Below, piece after piece: positions 17,221 through 27,314 of a DNA stretch of 64,000 bases. Origin of the DNA: Prevotella communis (GTDB taxonomy: Bacteria > Bacteroidota > Bacteroidia > Bacteroidales > Bacteroidaceae). Position numbers and translations under genes: made by a program. The notes under the pieces were generated by a model that saw only the letters and a list, made by a program, of their open reading frames with translations, did not search any database and was not told the origin of the DNA. Position 1 is the stretch's first letter; each line of letters begins with the position of its first letter. The stretch lies in the NCBI RefSeq assembly GCF_022024175.1, contig NZ_CP091794.1, forward strand, positions 2,604,001-2,668,000, given 5' to 3'.

Positions 17221-18969
17221 ATGAACCTAAAACACATCACAGTACTTATAACACTTTCTCTGAACTGCATCACCACGGTGCAGTCCAGAGACTGTAAGAA
17301 CGACTCCACCTATCTGGCCATGCGCACAGAGATGAGCAATGCATTCAACACAGGTGATAGTACAGACTTTTTTAAATCCGTCACCAAGCTTGAGGATTAT
17401 TTACTTAAGCAAGGCGACCTGCACCTGTACTACACCCAACGATGTAACGAGATCGTCTTTCTGATGAACTCTCAGCATATCTTCGAAGCTTATAAGAAAG
17501 CACAGAAGTTATCGAAAGAGTTGCGAGAAAAGGGACTCGACAAGGAGATGTATATGGCTGTCAACATGATGGGGCATATCTATCGTTATTGCGGTAACCA
17601 CGAGGGAGCAAAGAAAGCTTTCAATGAAGTGATTGAACTCATGGAGAAATATGGCTACTATGAGAGTATGCCTCCTATCTATATGAACATTGTCAACGTC
17701 GAGATGGACGACGATCCCAATGAAGCTATAGAAATGCTGGAGAAAGCTGCAGAAATAGCTCGCAAATATTCTCCTGAGCGTCTGTTTGATATTGAGTCAC
17801 GCCGATTACTCAGCTATTATAACCAAGGAGATATGGAAAAGTTCGAGAAAGGTTATAATGCATATAAGAAAGGGGTTGATAGCGGGCAGACCACCATTCA
17901 CGGACGCACCATAGAAGTATATCACGAGGCCTACAAGGGCAATGTGGACAAGGCAATCAAGATGGCGAAAGAAACACTCGGAGACGACGCTAACGAGATA
18001 TGCATCAACCTCTACAAGAATGCAGGCAGATGGAAAGAAGCCTATGAGGCATTACGGGTTCAACTTGAAGAACACGACTCAATAGACAATATCATTCTGA
18101 GCAATAGCATGAAAGGTATTGAGGACGAGTTAAAGTTATACGAGATTGAACGTGAGGCAGCTCATACACGCACCGTGTACATGATTGTCACCATCTTGAT
18201 TCTTACCATGCTCATCTGCGCATTATCCTATATTGCATTTGCTCGCCGACGCCATATGAAGGAACTGAAAAAGGCCTATGAACATGCCCTAGAATCAGAC
18301 AACATGAAAACTGCATTCATCCGCAATGTGAGCCACGAGGTTCGTACTCCACTCAACATCATATCCGGATTTGCACAGATTATCGCAGACGGTAACATTA
18401 CGATGTGTGCAGAAGAGCTGAAAAACATCTCGCAAATGGTGATTAAGAACACCAATATCATTACCAATCAGTTTGATGAACTCATAGAGATATCTCTCAA
18501 CGAAAACTCTGGCGAAGAAATAAAAACAGAAGCCGTTGACATTCAACAGCTTCTGCTAGAAATAACAGGTGACTACCAACCTCTACTGAATCATGGTGTA
18601 GAAATCAAAATAGAAAACAATCTACCTGATTCATTCGCCATATCAACTAACAGGAAGATGCTTTACCGTATGGTCAGTCTGCTTATAGACAACGCCATTA
18701 AGAACACGACCGAGGGCTATATCCTTGCAAAGACATCTTTAACAGGTAAACATCTATATATAGCCATAGAAGATACTGGTTGCGGCATTGACCCTCAAGA
18801 AGCAGAACACATCTTCGAGCGATTCGTCAAACTTGATAATTTCAAGGAAGGATTGGGACTGGGACTGCCACTCTGCAGAATGATAGCCCACCGAATGAAG
18901 GGCGAGGTAATCCTCGATACTACTTACGCAGGTCCCGGTGCCCGTTTTGTTATCACTCTTCCTCTGTAA
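17221..18969 (+). CDS. TPR-sensor histidine kinase
   Basis: 582 residues. A signal peptide (MNLKHITVLITLSLNCITTV) leads into a periplasmic helical TPR-like sensor region to about 315. One membrane helix follows (VYMIVTILILTMLICALSYI), then HisKA with H-box FIRNVSHEVRTPLNII, and an ATPase domain with N-box LLIDNAIKNT, DTGCGIDPQEAEHIFERF and GLGLGLPLC. It starts 30 bases after the DPP-IV gene and is probably cotranscribed. No response regulator is adjacent, so the partner is unknown. Confidence 0.92.
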   Translation: MNLKHITVLITLSLNCITTVQSRDCKNDSTYLAMRTEMSNAFNTGDSTDFFKSVTKLEDYLLKQGDLHLYYTQRCNEIVFLMNSQHIFEAYKKAQKLSKELREKGLDKEMYMAVNMMGHIYRYCGNHEGAKKAFNEVIELMEKYGYYESMPPIYMNIVNVEMDDDPNEAIEMLEKAAEIARKYSPERLFDIESRRLLSYYNQGDMEKFEKGYNAYKKGVDSGQTTIHGRTIEVYHEAYKGNVDKAIKMAKETLGDDANEICINLYKNAGRWKEAYEALRVQLEEHDSIDNIILSNSMKGIEDELKLYEIEREAAHTRTVYMIVTILILTMLICALSYIAFARRRHMKELKKAYEHALESDNMKTAFIRNVSHEVRTPLNIISGFAQIIADGNITMCAEELKNISQMVIKNTNIITNQFDELIEISLNENSGEEIKTEAVDIQQLLLEITGDYQPLLNHGVEIKIENNLPDSFAISTNRKMLYRMVSLLIDNAIKNTTEGYILAKTSLTGKHLYIAIEDTGCGIDPQEAEHIFERFVKLDNFKEGLGLGLPLCRMIAHRMKGEVILDTTYAGPGARFVITLPL

Positions 18970-20295
18970 TCAGAACTTATAGTCAATACCCAAGCCTATC
19001 ACATGATTGGTACGGCTGAAGGTATCTGAACCAGTAAAGGGCAGGCCCTGATAAGCGGTCTGCTCTTTTTTGTAGTCACTATAAAGCGTACAGAAATAGC
19101 TGACATTCAATCGCATACGCTCATTCAGATTAACAGCAGCGCCACAACCTAATGAATAGCTATCACATGCGAAGGAAGTATGCGTCTGATAGTTATCGCT
19201 TAATCCATAGTCCGTACGCTGACCACCGAGACTCAATGTCAGTTTATCGTTGACATCATACTCTGCGCCCAGCAATACCTCGTGAGTACCATGCTCCAAC
19301 TCATCCTGTCGATTATTGGCCATCTTGGCATTTTTATCATCAAAGAAATGATACTCTGCAGCAGCACGTAACTTTGGCGTAATCTCATACTGGGCAGCGA
19401 CAGTGAGTAGTGAAGGCATGTCATAACGCGTCTTCACACCATCCATATATGGAGCCGTTTTTTCACCAAAGACAGCAGCCACCTGAGCAGGCGTCATACC
19501 AGTCACCGTAGCCGACAGTTCCTTAGTATCATTTTCCGTGTTGATCTTCGTACGGAACTCATAACGGGCTGCCACAGTAAGTGGTCCCTGATGGAAATCA
19601 ACACTCACAATAGGCGCAAAGCCCCAACCTTTCTGCAAGCAGTCCAACTGCAGACTAACAAGTTCGGTGCCGCCCATATTTGCCAGCACATGTCCACGGT
19701 TATAACCATCATAATAATTGGCACGCATACCTACGGCAGCACTCAGGAAATCAGTCAGCTTGTATGTGAAGTTCAACTGACCACCATAAATATACTGCTT
19801 ACCCTCCATCTGGGCATCCATCGCATACGTACCAGGCATCACACCCTTCTGAGCCAACATAGTCGTGATAGGCACTGTAAACATAGGAACACCCTCATCG
19901 TATTTCACAAAGCCACCGCTACCCACGATGCCAATCATCGCTGAAACAGCCCAACGCTCCTGCTTGTAAGAAGCAAAAAGCGCGGGTACAATGGGAGCCG
20001 ATGCCTTACCATTATATTTCTGGTGGAAGTTATTGCCAACCATCAGGAAATTAGGAATATCGGTCTCGATATCACGATTCTGCCAAGGTTTCTGGAAATT
20101 CAGTGAAAGTTGAAGACCTTCATGTCCCCATGCCAAACCTGCAGGGTTACTGTAAGCGGCATCAATCTCCGTTGTAGCACCTCGAGCAAACATTCGATCG
20201 AATGCAATGTGATAGTTAGTGTTGGTCATAAGACCACCAGCCTCAGCTGCCAAAGTAGCAGAAGCCATTGTCAACATTAACAAAAATTTCTTCAT
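18970..20295 (-). CDS. FadL/TodX-family outer membrane transport protein
   Basis: 441 residues with a signal peptide (MKKFLLMLTMASATLAAEAG). The FadL-type hallmark AAYSNPAGLAWG sits near residue 50. Alternating beta strands run to the C-terminus, ending in aromatic GIDYKF as outer-membrane barrels do. FadL-family barrels pass hydrophobic compounds such as fatty acids. Length is typical. Its stop codon abuts the stop of the convergent histidine kinase gene. Confidence 0.9.
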   Translation of the reverse strand: MKKFLLMLTMASATLAAEAGGLMTNTNYHIAFDRMFARGATTEIDAAYSNPAGLAWGHEGLQLSLNFQKPWQNRDIETDIPNFLMVGNNFHQKYNGKASAPIVPALFASYKQERWAVSAMIGIVGSGGFVKYDEGVPMFTVPITTMLAQKGVMPGTYAMDAQMEGKQYIYGGQLNFTYKLTDFLSAAVGMRANYYDGYNRGHVLANMGGTELVSLQLDCLQKGWGFAPIVSVDFHQGPLTVAARYEFRTKINTENDTKELSATVTGMTPAQVAAVFGEKTAPYMDGVKTRYDMPSLLTVAAQYEITPKLRAAAEYHFFDDKNAKMANNRQDELEHGTHEVLLGAEYDVNDKLTLSLGGQRTDYGLSDNYQTHTSFACDSYSLGCGAAVNLNERMRLNVSYFCTLYSDYKKEQTAYQGLPFTGSDTFSRTNHVIGLGIDYKF

Positions 20296-20324
20296 AAAAT
20301 AAATAATGGTTTAGTTTGAGACTG

Positions 20325-20332
20325 CAAAATTA
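20325..20332 (-). promoter_or_regulatory. -7 element of the FadL-family gene
   Basis: TAATTTTG on the minus strand, about 30 bases before the ATG at 20295. Confidence 0.5.
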
Positions 20333-20395
20333 GTAATTATTTCCGAAAAACTAGTCAAAAACTAACAAAAACATTAATTTTACCCCTATTTTTCT

Positions 20396-20426
20396 TTTGT
20401 TTTTCGCACAAATTGCACTACCTTTG
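20396..20426 (+). promoter_or_regulatory. purD promoter
   Basis: TTTG (20396-20399), 19 bases, TACCTTTG (20419-20426), 29 bases before the purD ATG. Confidence 0.75.
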
Positions 20427-20455
20427 CAGACGATTTCGAAATCAACCGACTTATT

Positions 20456-21724
20456 ATGAAGATTTTACTTTTGGGAAGTGGCGGCCGCGAGCACGCCTTA
20501 GCTTGGAAAATTGCTCAGAGCGAGCGAGTAGAGAAACTGTTTATTGCCCCTGGTAATGCAGGTACCTCAAACTGCGGAGAAAACGTCAACATGAAAGCTG
20601 ACGACTTTGAAGCCATCAAGCAATTCATAGTGGAAAAAGGTGTCGACATGGTAGTTGTCGGCCCTGAGGATCCATTGGTAAAGGGCATCTATGACAATCT
20701 TGGTCAAGATGATCGTACCAAGAACATCCCCGTTATTGGTCCCTCAAAGACAGGCGCCGTACTTGAGGGCTCGAAAGACTTCGCCAAAGGATTTATGCAG
20801 CGCCACAACATCCCCACAGCCCGCTACGAGACTTTCGACGGTGAACACCTGCAAGAGGGATTAGCCTTTCTGGATACACTTGAGGCTCCCTATGTATTAA
20901 AAGCCGATGGTTTGTGTGCCGGTAAGGGAGTTCTTATCCTGCCTACCCTCGAAGAAGCGAAGAAAGAACTCAAGGATATGCTGGGCGGCATGTTCGGCAA
21001 TGCCTCTTCAAGAGTTGTCATTGAGGAATTCCTCAGCGGAATTGAGTGTTCAGTTTTCGTTCTCACCGACGGAGAGCACTATAAGATTCTGCCCGAGGCA
21101 AAAGACTACAAGCGTATCGGTGAAGGCGATACCGGTCTGAACACAGGCGGTATGGGCAGTGTTTCTCCCGTTCCCTTTGCCACTAAGGAGTGGATGCAGA
21201 AAGTGGAGGACCGTATCATCCGTCCTACTGTAGAAGGTCTGAAACAGGAAGGTATCGTTTACAAAGGTTTCATCTTCTTTGGACTCATCAACGTAAAGGG
21301 TGAACCTATGGTTATCGAGTACAACTGTCGTATGGGTGATCCTGAGACAGAGAGTGTGATGCTCCGTCTGAAGAGTGACATTGTGGATCTTTTCGAAGGC
21401 GTAGCTGAAGGAAATCTTGACAAGCGCCAGATTGAGTTCGATGAACGTGCAGCCGTATGTGTGATGCTGGTTAGCGGAGGTTATCCAGAAGCCTACAAGA
21501 AGGGCTATCCCATCACTGGCATCGAAAATGTAGAAGGCAGCATTGTATTCCATGCAGGAACAGCAACCGTAAACGGTCAGGTGGTGACCAATGGCGGTCG
21601 CGTTATCGCTGTTTCTTCTTACGGAAAAGACAAGGAAGAAGCTCTGAAGAAGTCATTCACAGAGGCTCAGAAAATTCAGTTCACAGACCAGTATTTCCGT
21701 CGCGACATCGGAAAAGATCTTTAA
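20456..21724 (+). CDS. purD: Phosphoribosylamine-glycine ligase (GAR synthetase)
   Basis: Second step of de novo purine synthesis: joins phosphoribosylamine and glycine using ATP. 422 residues. The N-terminal motif is [15 protein letters not shown] (about 4-18), [12 protein letters not shown] follows, and the ATP-grasp core has [27 protein letters not shown] and [12 protein letters not shown]. Length and motifs are normal. First gene of a probable three-gene run with two membrane-protein genes. Confidence 0.97.
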   Translation: MKILLLGSGGREHALAWKIAQSERVEKLFIAPGNAGTSNCGENVNMKADDFEAIKQFIVEKGVDMVVVGPEDPLVKGIYDNLGQDDRTKNIPVIGPSKTGAVLEGSKDFAKGFMQRHNIPTARYETFDGEHLQEGLAFLDTLEAPYVLKADGLCAGKGVLILPTLEEAKKELKDMLGGMFGNASSRVVIEEFLSGIECSVFVLTDGEHYKILPEAKDYKRIGEGDTGLNTGGMGSVSPVPFATKEWMQKVEDRIIRPTVEGLKQEGIVYKGFIFFGLINVKGEPMVIEYNCRMGDPETESVMLRLKSDIVDLFEGVAEGNLDKRQIEFDERAAVCVMLVSGGYPEAYKKGYPITGIENVEGSIVFHAGTATVNGQVVTNGGRVIAVSSYGKDKEEALKKSFTEAQKIQFTDQYFRRDIGKDL

Positions 21725-21730
21725 ACAGAT

Positions 21731-22666
21731 TTGAAGAGACTTCAAAACAGAATAGCAGAAAGTGGCATGACGCTGCCAGTAGCAGCTGTCTATGCTATCG
21801 GGATTTGGGCAATCGCCATGTTTGGCGGTTCGCCCTCCTTCTTTGCATGGCCTCAAATGGCATGTTATGTTGCAGCTTCCTACATGATGGTGGAGCTCAA
21901 CAACAGCAATGCCCTGCTACGTGTGCGCAGCAGAATGGTGGGTGCAACATTCATCGTTCTGTCATGCATGTATATCAGTGGTTTTCAGTCACTCATAGGT
22001 GATTTAGGACTTGTAGGAATTATTGCAAGTTTCCTGATACTCTTCAGCACATATCAGGACCAGCAAGCAGCCGGGAAGACCTACTATGCCTTTCTTGCCC
22101 TTGGCTGTAGCAGTTTATTGTATGCCGAATACCTATACTATGTACCCCTTCTATGGGTACTCATGATTAGCCGGTTAAATTCCCTTAGCTGGCGCACCCT
22201 GGTGGCGTCGATTCTCGGCATCATCACCCCTTATTGGTTTGTGTCCCTATGGCTATTCTATATCTGGGATTTCACGCCACTGACAGATCATTTGTCAGAC
22301 CTGAATTCATTCGTACTTCCAGCAAACTACTTAGCAGTGACGCTAGAACAACTGCTCGTATACATATTCCTGGCCGTTGTATCCATCACCGGTATCATTC
22401 ACTTCTGGCAATATAGCTATGAAGACAAGATTCATATACGCCAGTTATTCGGATTCTTTATTGCCGTCAACCTGCTGACATTGCTTTTCATTGCTTTACA
22501 ACCCCAGCAGTTCAACGCTTTTATCCGCATTGTCATCATCTGTGCCAGTCCTATTGTTGCCCATTTCATGACACTGACACATTCACGCATCACTAACATT
22601 GCCTTTTTTGTGATTCTATCGACCTGCATCATTATCACCTTTATAAACCTATGGATGCATTTCTAG
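21731..22666 (+). CDS. Multi-pass membrane protein of unknown function
   Basis: 311 residues with about nine hydrophobic segments (for example LPVAAVYAIGIWAIAMFG, TLVASILGIITPYWFVSL, LLVYIFLAVVSITGIIHF). The start used is TTG six bases after the purD stop; ATG at 21767 is an alternative that drops only 12 residues (KRLQNRIAESG). I do not recognise the family. It overlaps the next gene by 16 bases, so the two are likely translated together. Confidence 0.75.
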   Translation: MKRLQNRIAESGMTLPVAAVYAIGIWAIAMFGGSPSFFAWPQMACYVAASYMMVELNNSNALLRVRSRMVGATFIVLSCMYISGFQSLIGDLGLVGIIASFLILFSTYQDQQAAGKTYYAFLALGCSSLLYAEYLYYVPLLWVLMISRLNSLSWRTLVASILGIITPYWFVSLWLFYIWDFTPLTDHLSDLNSFVLPANYLAVTLEQLLVYIFLAVVSITGIIHFWQYSYEDKIHIRQLFGFFIAVNLLTLLFIALQPQQFNAFIRIVIICASPIVAHFMTLTHSRITNIAFFVILSTCIIITFINLWMHF

Positions 22667-23106
22667 AATTTCTGACAGGCTACGGCTATTGGGGCATGCT
22701 CTTAGGCGCTTTTCTGGCCGGAAGCGTATTCCCATTCTCCAGTGAGACTATGATGGTGGCATTACTGGGCTCAGGACTTGACGGCTGGCAACTCGTCATC
22801 TATGGTACCATCGGCAACATACTGGGTTCTATATTCAATTATTTTGTGGGCCGGATGGGTAAACTGGAATGGATTGAGAAATACCTGAAAATCAAGAAAG
22901 AAAGCATGGACAAGGCAGAACGGTTCATGGCAGGACGAGGTGCATGGATGGGGTTCTTTGCATTCCTCCCCATCATCGGTAGTGCCATCACCGTGACTTT
23001 GGGATTCATGCGCGCCAACATGTTAATTTCCTTTGTCAGTATAGCCATCGGAAAATTCCTGCGTTACTGGTTACTTATCTACGGCGTTAAATGGTTATTC
23101 TGTTAA
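22651..23106 (+). CDS. YqaA/DedA-family inner membrane protein
   Basis: 151 residues, small DedA-like (SNARE-associated) protein. It has the re-entrant segment GAFLAGSVFPFSSETMMVAL, then IYGTIGNILGSIFNYFVGRM, FMAGRGAWMGFFAFLPIIGS and a final LRYWLLIYGVKWLF. DedA relatives act in lipid translocation; YqaA members are short and uncharacterised. It overlaps the preceding membrane-protein gene. Confidence 0.88.
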   Translation: MDAFLEFLTGYGYWGMLLGAFLAGSVFPFSSETMMVALLGSGLDGWQLVIYGTIGNILGSIFNYFVGRMGKLEWIEKYLKIKKESMDKAERFMAGRGAWMGFFAFLPIIGSAITVTLGFMRANMLISFVSIAIGKFLRYWLLIYGVKWLFC

Positions 23107-23125
23107 TTAATGTAGAGCAGTAGAA

Positions 23126-23160
23126 AATTATCAATTTTCAATTATCAATTTTCAATTATA
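23126..23160. repeat. Five-unit heptamer array in the promoter region of the DUF2723 gene
   Basis: Units AATTATC, AATTTTC, AATTATC, AATTTTC, AATTATA, exactly 35 bp. The array occupies the place where the -33 element of the following promoter would be. Confidence 0.85.
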
Positions 23161-23165
23161 ATTAC

Positions 23166-23173
23166 TACCTTTG
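23166..23173 (+). promoter_or_regulatory. -7 element of the DUF2723 gene
   Basis: TACCTTTG, 43 bases before the ATG. The expected -33 position falls within the heptamer array just upstream. Confidence 0.65.
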
Positions 23174-23216
23174 CACGTCAGAAACAATTTTAACGTTAAA
23201 AATAAAACCTTTTAAA

Positions 23217-26200
23217 ATGAAACAATTCCGCCTCGTGGACAATATCCTCGGATGGCTGACATTCTTTATAGCCGCCTTCGTATATTGTTCAACCATCGAG
23301 CCGACAGCCTCTTTCTGGGACTGTCCAGAGTTTATTACTACAGGTTATCGTTTGGAAGTTGGACACCCACCCGGTGCGCCTTTCTTTATGCTGACAGCAA
23401 ATCTGTTCTCACAGTTCACCAGTGATCCTACTCAGGTGGCACGTATGGTCAACACCATGAGTGCTCTTCTGTCAGCAACATGTATTCTCTTCCTTTTCTG
23501 GAGCGTCACCCATCTGGTACGCCGACTGTTCATCAACAGTTGGGAGGAACTGAGTACGGCAAAACTCGTAGCTATCGAAGCCAGCGGACTGGTAGGTGCA
23601 CTGATTTACACATTTAGCGACACATTCTGGTTCTCAGCCGTTGAAGGCGAGGTATATGCCTACTCTTCTGCGTTCACAGCAGTTGTATTCTGGCTGATAT
23701 TGAAATGGGAAGACCATGCCGACGAGCCTCATAGTGACCGCTGGCTGGTATTGATTATGTATATGACCGGCCTTAGCATTGGCGTGCACCTGCTGAACCT
23801 GCTGTGTCTGCCTGCCATTGTATTGGTCTATTATTTCAAGCGTTTTCCCAATGCCAATGCCAAAGGTAGTATTGTAGCCCTGCTCATCTCATTTGTACTG
23901 CTTGCAGCCGTACTCTATGGTGTAGTACCAGGCATTATCACCGTTGGCGGATGGTTCGAATTGTTCTTTGTCAACACACTTGGCATGTCGTTCAACACAG
24001 GTGAGTATATCTACCTCTTCCTGTTGGTTGCCCTCGTTATCTGGGCTATCTATGAGACACAGATGGCCAAGGAGACAAAAGGCAGTTGGATACGCCAGAA
24101 CGTTGCCTTCCTTGTTGCCATTGGCATGTTAGGTATTCCTTTCTATGGTTTTGGCTGGAGCGCTTTCTTCATTGGCGTTGTTGTATTACTCGCCATCGCT
24201 GCAGTATTATTCCTGCCTGGCATGGAGAAGCAGATCATTTCACCCCGCATCAAGAACACCACGTTGCTCTGCATGCTGATGCTGATGATTGGTTATTCCA
24301 CCTATGCCGTTATCGTCATCCGTTCTGCAGCCAACCCACCAATGGACCAGAACTCACCCGAGGATATTTTCACCCTTGGTAATTACCTGAGCCGCGACCA
24401 GTATGGCTATCGCCCTCTGGCATTCGGTCAGGCCTACAGTTCTGAATACAAGATTGACCAAAGCGGTCATGTTGAGATGGATCCGGGTGCACCTATCTAT
24501 CAGCGTAAGGAGAAGAAGTCTGCCGACGAGCCCGATACATACTTTGTGGTTAGCACAAAGGATAAGCCCGTCTATGCACAGAATATGATATTCCCACGTA
24601 TGTACTCCAATAGCCAGCGCCATATCGCTGCATACAACAGCTGGGTTGGAGGCATCAAGGGAAAGAAGGAGCCATCGAACTATCGTCAGGGTTCTTTTGT
24701 AACGATACCTACACAGATGGAGAATCTGGAATTCTTCTTCGCCTATCAGTGTAACTGGATGTACTGGCGTTATTTTCTTTGGAACTTCGCCGGTCGCCAA
24801 AACGATATCCAAGGTCATGGTGAACTGGAACACGGCAACTGGATTACCGGTTTCTCGTTCCTCGACAATGCTCGTCTGGGCGACCAGTCTCTGCTGCCCG
24901 ATGACCTGAAGAACAACAAGGGACATAACGTATTCTACTGCCTGCCTCTGCTTCTGGGTATTCTCGGTATCTTCTGGCAGCTCTTTATGCGCGGCAAGAG
25001 AGGCGTTCAGCAGTTCTGGGTGGTATTCTTCCTGTTCTTCATGACAGGTCTGGCTATCGTGCTCTATCTTAACCAGACACCAGAGCAGCCCCGTGAGCGT
25101 GACTATGCATATGCCGGTTCATTCTATGCCTACGCTATCTGGTGTGGTATGGGTGTTGCTGCCCTGATTCAGATGGCATGGGATATCTTCAAGAAGAACC
25201 AGCTCATCCCTGCTATCGTGATTGGTGCTGCTGCCCTGTTGGTACCTGTTCAGATGGCTTCTCAGACATGGGATGACCACGATCGTAGCGGACGCTACAC
25301 CTGTCGTGACTTCGGTCAGAACTACCTCATGTCTCTGCAGGAAGAAGGTAACCCCATCATCTTCACCAATGGCGATAATGATACCTTCCCCCTCTGGTAC
25401 AACCAAGATACTGAAGGTGTGCGTACCGATGCCCGTGTATGTAACCTGTCGTACCTGCAGACCGACTGGTACATAGACCAGATGATTCGTCCTGCCTACG
25501 ACTCTCCTGCTCTGCCTATCTCATGGAGCCGACTGGAGTACTGTTCTGGCACAAACGAATATGTACGCGTGGACAACAAGATTCGCAAGGCTATTGAACT
25601 GCTGATGCGTGACTATCCCAAGGAGACCACCGAACTGTTTGGCGATAACCCATTCGAGTTGAAGAATGTTCTGGAGTTCTGGGTACGCGACCACCGCACA
25701 AGCGAATTGAAAGAGCGTCAGAGAAATGCTATCGAGTTTGCCTTCACAAAGATGCCCGAGGTGATGAACGACCAGTATTATAGTCTGGACGAGTCACTCT
25801 GCGTCATTCCTACCGACACCGTCTTCATCACTATCGACAAACAGGCAGTGAAGGAGAGCGGCATGCTGATTCAGGGTATAGAGCAAGGTAATGACTCAGT
25901 AGATATTGATGCTGCCATACCCGACCGTATGACGATTTCACTCGCAGGTCTTGGCGGACTGGACAAGAGTAAGCTGATGATGCTCGAGATGGTAGCCAAT
26001 GCCAACTGGCGTCGTCCTATCTACGTAGCCTATACCGTTGGTCAGGAGAACTACATGAACCTTGGTGATAACTTTGTACAGGAAGGTCTCACCAACCGTA
26101 TCACACCGTTCACTACCAACATCAACGATCAGCCTATCCCAGGCATGACCAATTTCGATACCGAGAAGACTTACAACAACGTGATGCACCGATTCAAGTT

Positions 26201-26678
26201 CGGTGGTGCAAAGACACCTGGCATCTACCTCGATGAGACCGTGATGCGTATGTGCTATACCCATCGTCGTCTGATGGTGAAACTTGCTTCACACCTCATC
26301 ATGGAAGGCAAGGATGCTAAGGCCAAGGAAGTGCTCGACAGATGCGAGGAGGAGTTCCCCTCATGCAATGTGCCTCACGACTTCCAGAGTTCTTCACTGG
26401 AGATGGCACAGGCCTATGCCGCCATTGGCGACAAGACAAAGGCCTTGGATATCCTCCAGCAGTTGTGGTCTAAGTACGACCAGTATATGGTCTACTACAA
26501 CTCTCTTGACCGCAAGAAGTTCAAGGTGGCAGAGCCTAGCATTCAGCTGCCCCTCTATATGATGAAGCGCATCACAGAGTTGGTTGAGCATATTGATGAG
26601 AAGAAGTTTAACGAGTATGCACCACGCTTTGAACAGCAGTGGCAGAAGTTCATCAGCAAAGGCGGTGGACAGCAGTAA
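23217..26678 (+). CDS. DUF2723 multi-pass membrane protein (TMEM260-like glycosyltransferase candidate)
   Basis: 1,153 residues. The N-terminal DUF2723 signature includes an acidic loop (EPTASFWDCPEFI) and GHPPGAPFFML, inside a dozen or more membrane helices reaching about residue 680. A soluble periplasmic region follows, with TPR-like helices near the end (AYAAIGDKTKALDILQQLWS). The eukaryotic relative TMEM260 is an O-mannosyltransferase, and the fold resembles GT-C enzymes, so transfer of sugar from a lipid-linked donor to exported protein is plausible but inferred. A CE4 deacetylase gene follows after 21 bases. Confidence 0.9.
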   Translation: MKQFRLVDNILGWLTFFIAAFVYCSTIEPTASFWDCPEFITTGYRLEVGHPPGAPFFMLTANLFSQFTSDPTQVARMVNTMSALLSATCILFLFWSVTHLVRRLFINSWEELSTAKLVAIEASGLVGALIYTFSDTFWFSAVEGEVYAYSSAFTAVVFWLILKWEDHADEPHSDRWLVLIMYMTGLSIGVHLLNLLCLPAIVLVYYFKRFPNANAKGSIVALLISFVLLAAVLYGVVPGIITVGGWFELFFVNTLGMSFNTGEYIYLFLLVALVIWAIYETQMAKETKGSWIRQNVAFLVAIGMLGIPFYGFGWSAFFIGVVVLLAIAAVLFLPGMEKQIISPRIKNTTLLCMLMLMIGYSTYAVIVIRSAANPPMDQNSPEDIFTLGNYLSRDQYGYRPLAFGQAYSSEYKIDQSGHVEMDPGAPIYQRKEKKSADEPDTYFVVSTKDKPVYAQNMIFPRMYSNSQRHIAAYNSWVGGIKGKKEPSNYRQGSFVTIPTQMENLEFFFAYQCNWMYWRYFLWNFAGRQNDIQGHGELEHGNWITGFSFLDNARLGDQSLLPDDLKNNKGHNVFYCLPLLLGILGIFWQLFMRGKRGVQQFWVVFFLFFMTGLAIVLYLNQTPEQPRERDYAYAGSFYAYAIWCGMGVAALIQMAWDIFKKNQLIPAIVIGAAALLVPVQMASQTWDDHDRSGRYTCRDFGQNYLMSLQEEGNPIIFTNGDNDTFPLWYNQDTEGVRTDARVCNLSYLQTDWYIDQMIRPAYDSPALPISWSRLEYCSGTNEYVRVDNKIRKAIELLMRDYPKETTELFGDNPFELKNVLEFWVRDHRTSELKERQRNAIEFAFTKMPEVMNDQYYSLDESLCVIPTDTVFITIDKQAVKESGMLIQGIEQGNDSVDIDAAIPDRMTISLAGLGGLDKSKLMMLEMVANANWRRPIYVAYTVGQENYMNLGDNFVQEGLTNRITPFTTNINDQPIPGMTNFDTEKTYNNVMHRFKFGGAKTPGIYLDETVMRMCYTHRRLMVKLASHLIMEGKDAKAKEVLDRCEEEFPSCNVPHDFQSSSLEMAQAYAAIGDKTKALDILQQLWSKYDQYMVYYNSLDRKKFKVAEPSIQLPLYMMKRITELVEHIDEKKFNEYAPRFEQQWQKFISKGGGQQ

Positions 26679-26699
26679 TATCATCGCAGACATCATCAC

Positions 26700-27314
26700 A
26701 TGTTCATAGAACAACCAGCGATATACCTCAGATGGCTTTATCCTAATGCCCTGTGGAGAATGGACCGTCACGAACACGCAGTCTATCTGACGTTCGACGA
26801 CGGTCCCATCCCCGAGGCTACGCCGTTTATTCTCGACACCCTTCGTGACGAAGGTATCAAAGCGACCTTCTTCTGTGTCGGTGATAATGTGCGTAAATAT
26901 CCCGAGCTCTTCCAAAGGATTCTGGATGAAGGGCATCAAGTGGGCAACCACACCCACAATCATATCGGTAGCATACGCCATACCATCAAGGAGTATAGCT
27001 ATAACGTTGAGAAGGCCAATGCATATATCCACAGTCGGTTGATGCGCCCACCTCACGGATGGATGCGACTGCCGCATTATGCCTGGCTATCCAGAAAGTT
27101 CAAGATTGTGATGTGGGACCTCGTCACACGTGATTATTCAAAATGGCTTACTGCCGAGGATGTGGTGAATAATGTGAAACGCTACGCACGCAACGGCTCC
27201 ATCATCACCTTCCACGACTCACTGAAGTCTATTGAGAAACTGAAAACAGCCCTGCCCGAGAGCATTCATTGGCTCAAAGAACAGGGATATGAGTTTAAAA
27301 TCTTTGATTATTAG
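26700..27314 (+). CDS. Polysaccharide deacetylase (CE4, NodB domain)
   Basis: 204 residues, almost entirely one NodB domain without an obvious signal peptide. The metal motif TFDDGP supplies D33/D34, and NHTHNH supplies H84 and H88; RPPHGWMR-like (LMRPPHGWMRLP) and ITFHDS complete the usual five motifs. It removes acetyl groups from N-acetylated glycans such as peptidoglycan. Cotranscribed with the DUF2723 gene. Its stop overlaps the stop of the convergent mnmA by four bases. Confidence 0.92.
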   Translation: MFIEQPAIYLRWLYPNALWRMDRHEHAVYLTFDDGPIPEATPFILDTLRDEGIKATFFCVGDNVRKYPELFQRILDEGHQVGNHTHNHIGSIRHTIKEYSYNVEKANAYIHSRLMRPPHGWMRLPHYAWLSRKFKIVMWDLVTRDYSKWLTAEDVVNNVKRYARNGSIITFHDSLKSIEKLKTALPESIHWLKEQGYEFKIFDY

